Source: Escarpia spicata (taxonomy: Eukaryota; Annelida; Polychaeta; Sabellida; Siboglinidae). Taken from it: a stretch of 64,000 nt of DNA. A program made the translations under genes and the position numbers. Shown in pieces: positions 1 through 9,500 of this stretch; within the stretch, counting starts at the first letter, position 1; each line of letters opens with the position of its first letter. The notes beneath the pieces were generated by a model. That model was given only the letters and a program-made list of their open reading frames with translations, was not told the DNA's origin and made no database searches. Location: positions 881,482 to 945,481 of the forward strand of contig OZ023210.1 of assembly GCA_963995525.1 (NCBI GenBank), in the 5' to 3' direction.

Positions 1-379
1 CCAGGGGGACAGTAAGGGGGCGGTATGAGATATGGCACTAGATGATGTATTGGCAGATCTATATTAATATGTAATAATAATTGTGTAGTCAATTCAGGTC
101 ACAAAAACAGGGAAAATTGTTTGAGTGAGAACAGCATGCGGTTAAGCCGTTTTAGTAATGTGAATTGTTTGTAAATATTGTAGGTACTGCAAAGCTGTCG
201 CACATAATTACAATTGACTTGGGAAGTCAGTTTCTGGAAGCATCAATTTATCAAAAAGGCACTGGTGTGAGTTTTAATGGGAATCAGTTAAATGGAATTG
301 ATGAAATATATTTGCAAACTAGATGCCAAATCTTATATGTAGCCACAAGAGCCAAACTAACCCACCCCTCTGTCTGCAG
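1..379 (+). other. PRKDC intron, 3' part
   Basis: Intronic sequence ending in the acceptor 'tctgtctgcag' at 369-379. AT-rich, with no recognisable repeat or coding similarity. Confidence 0.6.
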
Positions 380-581
380 ACGGGGGTATCTGCGTCTGAG
401 TGCAGGACCTGAGGCCTACTTCACCCTCAAGTGTAATGGGGCGACCTCGCATGCCCTCCTGTGTATGTCACACTACATCGCTGGCATTGGGGACCGTCAC
501 CTGTCCAACTTCATGATAGATCTCGACACTGGCAACATGGTCGGCATTGACTTTGGTCATGCCTTCGGCTCAGCCACACAG
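380..581 (+). CDS. PRKDC: PRKDC exon: catalytic loop and activation-loop start
   Basis: Acceptor 'tgtctgcag' before 380; donor 'CAG|gtaaac' after 581. The exon starts with the last base of a split codon and ends at a codon boundary. It encodes 'LSAGPEAYF', the invariant '[11 protein letters not shown]' with catalytic Asp and Asn, and 'IGIDFGHAF'-type magnesium-binding DFG ('[14 protein letters not shown]'). The longer open frame starting at 165 runs through intron and is not a real start. Confidence 0.92.
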
Positions 582-3500
582 GTAAACACACCGTGACAGA
601 GATGCAGTTCCGCCTGACTGACTTTACAGATCTATTGCAGTTCCTGGAGGTGACAGAGTTGATGTCCTTCTGCCTCATTTACGTTACTGTTCTATTACAA
701 TTCCTGGAGGTGACCGAGTTGATGTCCTTCTGCCTCATTTACGTTACTGTTCTATTACAGTTCCTGGAGGTGCCACAATTGATGCTGTTCCACCTGACTG
801 ACTTTGCTGGTCTGTTACAGTTCCTGGAGGTGCCAGAGTTGATGCCGTTCTGTCTGACTGACTTTACTGGTCTATTACAGTTACAGGAGGTGCCAGAGTT
901 GGTGCCATTCTGTCTGACTGACTTTACTGGTCTATTACAGTTACAGAAGGTGCCAGAGTTGGTGCCGTTCTGTCTGACTGACTTTACTGTTCCTGGAGGT
1001 GCCAGAGTTGATGCCGTTCTGTCTGACTGACTTTACTGTTCCTGGAGGTGCCAGAGTTGGTGCCGTTCTGTCTGACTGACTTTACTGGTCTATTACAGTT
1101 CCTGGAGGTGCCAGAGTTGGTGCCGTTCTGTCTGACTGACTTTACTGATCTATTACAGTTCCTGGAGGTGCCAGAGTTGGTGTCGTTCTGTCTGACTGAC
1201 TTTACTGGTCTATTACAGTTACAGAAGGTGCCAGAGTTGGTGCCTTTCTGTCTGACTGACTTTACTGTTCCTGGAGGTGCCAGAGTTGATGCCGTTCTGT
1301 CTGACTGACTTTACTGGTCTATTACAGTTCCTGGAGGTGCCAGAGTTGGTGCCGTTCTGTCTGACTGACTTTACTGGTCTATTACAGTTACAGGTGGTGC
1401 CAGAGTTGGTGCCGTTCTGTCTGACTGACTTTACTGTTCCTGGAGGTGCCAGAGTTGATGCCGTTCTGTCTGACTGACTTTACTGTTCCTGGAGGTGCCA
1501 GAGTTGGTGCCGTTCTGTCTGACTGACTTTACTGGTCTATTACAGTTCCTGGAGGTGCCAGAGTTGGTGCCGTTCTGTCTGACTGACTTTACTGGTCTAT
1601 TACAGTTACAGGTGGTGCCAGAGTTGGTGCCGTTCTGTCTGACTGACTTTACTGTTCCTGGAGGTGCCAGAGTTGATGCCGTTCTGTCTGACTGACTTTA
1701 CTGTTCCTGGAGGTGCCAGAGTTGGTGCCGTTCTGTCTGACTGACTTTACTGGTCTATTACAGTTCCTGGAGGTGCCAGAGTTGATGCCGTTCCGCCTGA
1801 CCCGGCAGATACGCAACTTGTGCCACCCCCTGGGTGAGGCAGGGCTGACGGAGGGTACAATGATCCATGCCCTCCACGCTCTACGATCCAACCACGACCT
1901 TCTCATCTGCACCATGGACATCTTCATTAAGGAACCCTCCCTCGACTGGAAGGTGAGAGGCACACTAGGGAACTCTCCCTTTACTGGATCGGTAGAATAG
2001 TGTAATTAGGAACCCTCCCTCCCCGAAAGTGAACGTAGCACATTAAAGGGGCCTTGTATAGATTGCGCTATTCCACGCAGATGTATTTTGTTGGCCGACG
2101 CTTGGCGCCTGCGGCTATTTATAGAACAGTCTCGTGCAGGCGATATGTTTACCGTTGTTAGTTTTCGGGAACACAAGATAAGCGTGCGCTGCATCTAGTG
2201 ATTGTGTTGTTGATAAGGATTTATTTATTTAGTGTTGTTAGTTTGCAACAGTATGTCATAAATAAATCCTTATCAACAACACAATCACTAGATGCAGCGC
2301 ACGCTTGTCTTGTGTTCCCGAGAAGTAACGACGGCAAACATATCGCAAACATATCGAGACTATTCTATAAATAGCCGCAGATGCCAAGCATTGGCCGACA
2401 AAATACTTCTGCCGTGGAATAGCACAATCTATACAGGGCCTCTTTAAGGAACCCTCCCCCTGGAAAGTGAGCATAGCACCTTAAGTGGTGCATCAACAGG
2501 CCGAGATACACATAATAATATAACACAATTCTTCCGTTATTCTTAGAGAAGCTTTCATTTATATATATATATATATATACTTCTAACAGCAGCATACATC
2601 GACCAAATATGCATAAGGGACCGCCTTAGGCAGACTGCCATTTTTAAGCAGACCAAAGCCAGTCTGCATAAAGTTTTGACCCATGGTTAAGTAGACTCTT
2701 TTATTTTTAAATTTGAACTGTTAGTATACGTAGTATACCCAGACATAAAACGATATCTATAATTATTTGCACCCAAAAAAATATTGTTAGTGATTTTGAG
2801 AGATGTTTTCTCGGAGGTTGTATATCCTATCTCTCATAATGGAGCGGTCGACTTATGCTGCCCTTAGGCTTATATATATATTATATATATATTTTAGATA
2901 TATTTATATATATATTATAGATATATTTATATATATATGTATATAATCAGTGGGATTTTGTGTGTGATTACCCCCTGTTTAGTCCTTTGGCCGAAGGTCT
3001 AAGGGACTGTTGCCATCACTCTGCGTCCGCCGTTAGCTGCCGTATCTCAGAAACCGTTCAGCAACTTTGTCTCTAATTTTGTATAGACATATCTTAGGGC
3101 ACTGCCACTATGCACGAGAAATCTGTATTTGATTGAGTCATTTTAAGGGCTCCCTAGGGCCTCCAAGGACCCCAAAACTGGTAAAAATGTAACATTTTGC
3201 CTATTTTTTCAAAAACTGTTCAGCAACTTGTTTCTAATTTTGTATAGATGTATCTTAGGGTGCTGCCACTATATACAAGAAATCTGTATTTGATTAAATC
3301 ATTCTAAGTGCACCTAAGGGGCCCCCAAAGTACAAAAGTTTTACATTATCTAGTGATGTGGTTTTGAGAAGGCCCCTTGAGACCACCCCCAACAGTAGAT
3401 TTTGTTTAATGTTCCAGAAAGCCAGCAGCATGACCAAACTCTGCAGCCTAGTGCTCCTTTTCCATTGAGACCTTGACTAATCTTTAATTGGTCACAGGGT

Positions 3501-6500
3501 CCAGGCAGAATAGACACACTTGACCCCTGTTAGACTGAACAGTTGCCTAAAACTTTTAAACTGTATCTTAAAAACTATTGATTTTCTATAATTGCAAGTT
3601 GTGTGTATTTTGATGTTCATTTAATTATTATAAAATGGTGTGACTGTTGTGTCTATTGGTTAAAATGTATTGTCTGTAGAAACCTGTAGGTGACATAGAA
3701 AATTAATATTCTGTCACCTGTAGGTGACAAACAGAAAATTAATATTCTGGACAACTATAGAGTGAAATATCCTATACTTTATTGATATCAAATGCATTCT
3801 ACTGTTCTGTTTACGCTTGCCATGCCTTGTGTAGACATGGTACTGTGTAAATCAGTTGTATCAATATAGACTAATAATTACAGATTCACAATATAGTTGA
3901 CACCTGAAACAACCAAATGTCAACCATTAGAAGAGTTGACAGTTCCGCTATACACAAGCAAGAAATCTGTATTTGATTTAATCATTCTAGTGTCATCAGC
4001 ATATAGTAGAACATACATGTTCTACATCATCATCACAAAGGTTGTTGTAAATTTCACCAGCTGCCATGTCAAGTCCGTTATAATTGTGACTAACAGTGTT
4101 CAAAATTATTCAGGTAAATAGCAAATAACAAAGGACACCAATTTTCTCCTTGCCATACCTCTACATCACATGAGAAGAAGGCTGACACAGCCTGGCCCTG
4201 ATTTATACATGATTTAGTATTTTTGTACATGTTGTATACAACTTTCAACACATTACCATTAATACCGCATGAAATTATCTTAGACCACAGTGAGGACCGG
4301 TCTACTAAATCAAATGCTATCTTGTAATCGATGAAGGCACAATAAAGCCTTTTGCGTCGAGACATACAATTCAACCAATACCCCTACCTGAACACTGCCT
4401 GTTCTTCACCTATTACATTCGCTTTGTTTAGGTATGTGGTCAGTCTGGTGTTCTGAACAGTCACTAAGGATTAATGAACACTTGTGCAGAATGTCACCCA
4501 CTTGGCAGGTTTAATTGGTCTATTCAGCAATGAGGACACTGCTTAGGCCTCACTCTGGACACTGTCACTCACAGTGTTGTGTATTGTCTTAGTTGGTGCA
4601 TTGAGCTAATCTACTTGACCATGAATCAGTGGTGGCTCTGGTTGTGTATTACACCCAGCTGTGGAGCTAAGATTCTCTGCCTGCTATTGTTTGATGGAAA
4701 CTGTGACTAATCTGTAATTGGTCACTGGCAGTAGCTTGTGTCAACAGACAGCATTAAGCCACTAGACCTCTGTTAAACTGGACAGTTGCCTATAGGTTTT
4801 AAACTGTGTCAAACAGTGAGTCTACCTTTTGCTCTCAAATAATCTGTCCTCTTAGTTTTACACATAAAGACATAATCTGGCATAACTTGATAAGTCTTTG
4901 TAGCAGCACATTTGTACTTCCAGTGTATCATTTCAACATAACGTACATATGACATACTGTGTGCCACATTGGAATGTTGTGCATGTAATATTTCCATGCA
5001 ATCCATTTGCATATATAATGTAAAACTTCAACAGCCGTTTTCTTCATTTTCACTTTTTGACCCCTACCGTGTTCAATGCTCCATAACTTCGCCAATTTTT
5101 GTAGCAGTCATAATTTTGAAACCGTGTAAAGCACCCTACCAAACCTTTACAAGGATGTAAGAAAACAATGTTACAATTTTTCCGACTTATCACTCATTTG
5201 GTCAGCCGGGGTCACATATAGATGTATTAGTCCAAAGGACTTCAGGGCCACTTGGCCCATTTTTTATATAATTTCTCCATAACGACACCAGCCCATCTGA
5301 TTTCAAAAGATCTACTCCTGTGGCAAAGCTTCAAGGTGCTAGAAGTTTGTTTTGCCCATCGTATGTCTCCACAACTTGTGAGTTCTCATATTGTTCCCAA
5401 CATGAGAAACAGGTTGATTCTGTTTATTTGGATTTCAGTAAAGCCTTTGATTCAGTATACCACCCATTGTTAATTCACAAGCTTAGATCATACGGCTATT
5501 TATCTTGTATATTAACAATCTCACTAATCATGTTAATTCACGTGAAATGTCATTGTATGCTGATGATTCCAAATTGTTTAAAGAAATGACATCGGTGACC
5601 GATTGCGAGTTGGTGCAGAAGGATGTGGACAGTGTATGTCTTTTGTGTTAGACAAGGCACCTTAAACTTAACGTTGACTAATACTGCATAATGTTGTTCA
5701 CTAACGAAAAAACACGTATATCCTATGACTAGACTATTTTAAGCCAGTCTCTGCCCAAGGTCACCGCTGTCAAAGATCTCGGTGTCACATTGACCGACAG
5801 TTTGACTTTTAAAGATCATATTAATCGTTTGTAAAGCTTTTAAGATGAGTGGTTTTATTAAGCGCTTTTGCACAACATTTACCGATGTACAGGCTTTGCG
5901 ATCCTTGTATATATCTCTAGTCAGAAGTCAGTTGGAGTATTGCAATGTTATCTGGAATCCTTGGCAATGTACATTTATTGACAAAATCCAACGAGTTCAA
6001 AAAAATTAATTAAATATCTATGTTACAAATCCAAAATACAGTATTCCTCTGACAGTTATCCTGAGCTTTGCCATCATTTTAGACTACCTTCCCTTCAACA
6101 TCGTAGGCAAGTTGCAGATCTCATGTTTTTACACAAGTGTGTGCACTCCCAACTAGACTCGTCGTATCTGGTAGGGGCTATTAAATTTCACTGTCCTTCA
6201 TGATCTCTATGAAACTACATCTCTTTTAGAGTTTCCAATAGCAGAATCAACATTAGAAAACACTCAGTTTTGATTAGTTGTATGACACATTGTATTTAAG
6301 TGATCCAACTTGTGATATATTTTCAGGAGCTGAAACCTTTAAATCTTTAATTCAAAAACATTTCTATCTATGTCCTTATTGTTCTTAGTGTTTTATTATT
6401 CTTTTATTGTTTTACAATTTGATATGTATTGTTTCAGTCATCAGTCCTGTTACTGGGTCCACTGGATCTGTTGGAATCTTAATAAATAGAATACAATACC

Positions 6501-9500
6501 TAATGCAATGTTGCACCTCCAATTTTATAAATGATTGTTTCAAATTTCTCCCCAAAAATGATGATCAAGCTGTCTATTGGAGTTCAAAGTTATGAGATTT
6601 AAGCAATTGAACATATCCATGGTAGGCTAGTTGTAATTCTCAACCATTTTCTGGCCAAGTTGGGAACAGATTAATTTTGTTTGTGGTACCGGTAAAAACG
6701 CTAGAGATTTCCTCTTTGATTGCAGCAACACTGCCTTTGGACAGCTGGCGACTTGCATGCAGTATATAAATATTTCATTAACCTAGTTCACATCCAGACA
6801 GACTTTCTTTTAAAACACGATAATTGAGGGCACTTGTTTCCATACTGCAAGTGTCCAGCTTCAAGAATCAGAGGGTTTCTTCGTTAGATGCCTTTGGTTG
6901 TTAGCTTGATGGTGATTAACATTTTCTATTTCCTGTATCACCTGTTCTTTGGTATCATAGCAGGCTTGCACATTCCTGTGGTGAACTATATCCTTCGTAA
7001 TAGAATGTCACAACATGTTTCATCACATTCCTCCCCCAAAACATGATTGATATGCACTCACGAGTGATTGTTATCTGTTGATAATACATGACATCCACTC
7101 ACAAGTGACTGGTATCAGACTGATAATACATGACATCCACTCACAAGTGACTGGTATCAGACTGATAATACATGACATCCACTCACAAGTGACTGGTATC
7201 AGACTGATAATACATGACATCCACTCACAAGTGACTGGTATCAGACTGATAATACATGACATCCACTCACAAGTGACTGGTATCAGACTGATAATACATG
7301 ACATCCACTCACAAGTGACTGGTATCAGACTGATAATAAATGACATCCACTCACAAGTGACTGGTATCAGACTGATAATACATGACATCCACTCACAAGT
7401 GACTGGTATCAGACTGATAATACATGACATCCACTCACAAGTGACTGGTATCAGACTGATAATACATGACATCCACTCACAAGTGACTGGTATCAGACTG
7501 ATAATACATGACATCCACTCACAAGTGACTGGTATCAGACTGATAATACATGACATCCACTCACAAGTGACTGGTATCAGACTGATAATACATGACATCC
7601 ACTCACAAGTGACTGGTATCAGACTGATAATAAATGACATCCACTCACAAGTGACTGGTATCAGACTGATAATACATGACATCCACTCACAAGTGACTGG
7701 TATCAGACTGATAATACATGACATCCACTCACAAGTGACTGGTATCAGACTGATAATACATGACATCCACTCACAAGTGACTGGTATCGGATTGATAACA
7801 CATAACATCCACTCACAAGTGAATGTTTTGTAACTGATAATATATGACATTCACTCACTAGTGACTGTTATCTGTTGATAACACATGACATCCACTCATT
7901 GGTGACTGTTATCTGACTGATAACACATGACATTCACTCACAAGTGACTGGTATCGGACTGATAACACATAACATCCACTCACAAGTGAATGTTTTCCGA
8001 CTGATAATACATGACATTCACTCACAAGTTACTGTTATTGGACTGATAGCACATGACATCCACTTATCAGTGACTGTTATCTGACTGATAACACATGACA
8101 TCCACCCACAAGTGACTGTTATATAACTTATAACACATGACATCAACTCACTAGTGACTGTTATCTGACTGATAACACGACATCCACTGACAAATGACTG
8201 TTATCTGACTGGTAACTCATGACATCCACCCACAAGTGACTGTTATATAACTTATAACACATGACATCAACTCACTAGTGACTGTTATCTGACTGATAAC
8301 ACGACATCCACTGACAAATGACTGTTATCTGACTGGTAACTCATGACATCCACCCACAAGTGACTGTTATATAACTTATAACACATGACATCAACTCACT
8401 AGTGACTGTTATCTGACTGATAACACGACATCCACTGACAAATGACTGATATCTGACTGGTAACTCATGACATCCACCCACAAGTGACTGTTATAAAACT
8501 TATAACACATGACATCAACTCACTAGTGACTGTTATCTGACTGATAACACGACATCCACTGACAAATGACTGTTATCTGACTGGTAACTCATGACATCCA
8601 CCCACAAGTGACTGTTATATAACTTATAACACATGACATCCATGTTGATTCATTAAAGTGTAGTTACTTTAAGGATTTCAGTACTTTGTTAACTTAGCCA
8701 CTGATGTCAGTTATCTGGTTACTTCAAGGTTATAACTGAAATTGAATGTGATTTTTATCAGTTGTGTTTTGTTTTATTCTAGCAAAATGCAATGAAACAA
8801 ATGCAGAAGCAAACGGAGCCAGGTATGTATCACGTTTGTGAGCGTATTGTATGTATATCATGTTTATGTACGATTGTATTATATACATTAAGTATATAAT
8901 ACATAATATTATGTATCATGTTTATGTACGATTGCATTATATACATTATGTATATAATACATAATAATATGTATCATGTTTATGTACGAATATATTATAT
9001 ACATTATGTATATATTACATAATATTATGTATCATGTTTATGTACGATTGTATTATATACATTAAGTATATGATACATAATATTATGTATTAAGTTTATG
9101 TACGATTGTATTATATACATTATGTATATAATACATAATATTATGTATCATGTTTATGTACGATTGTATTATATGCATTAAGTATATAATACATAATATT
9201 ATGTATCATATTTATGTACGATTGCATTATATACATTATGTATATAATACATAATAATATGTATCATGTTTATGTACGAATATATTATATACATTATGTA
9301 TATAATACATAATATTATGTATCACGTTTATGTACGATTGTATTATATACATTAAGTATATAATACTTAATATTATGTATTAAGTTTATGTACGATTGTA
9401 TTATATACATTATGTATATAATACATAATATTATGTATCATGTTTATGTATGATTGCATTATATACATTAAGTATATAATACATAATATTATGTATCATG

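Noticed and set aside
165..379. Upstream extension of the PRKDC exon open frame to 165
   Set aside because: Residues before 380 show no similarity to DNA-PKcs and a strong acceptor lies at 379; the extension is intron.
7071..7850. Long open frames on both strands (over 250 codons each)
   Set aside because: They are produced by a 42-bp tandem repeat whose unit has no stop in those frames and whose length is divisible by 3; located inside a PRKDC intron.
7036..8647. CRISPR-like direct repeats
   Set aside because: Units are contiguous with no unique spacers, in a eukaryotic intron; the same applies to the 40-, 43-, 52- and 58-bp arrays.
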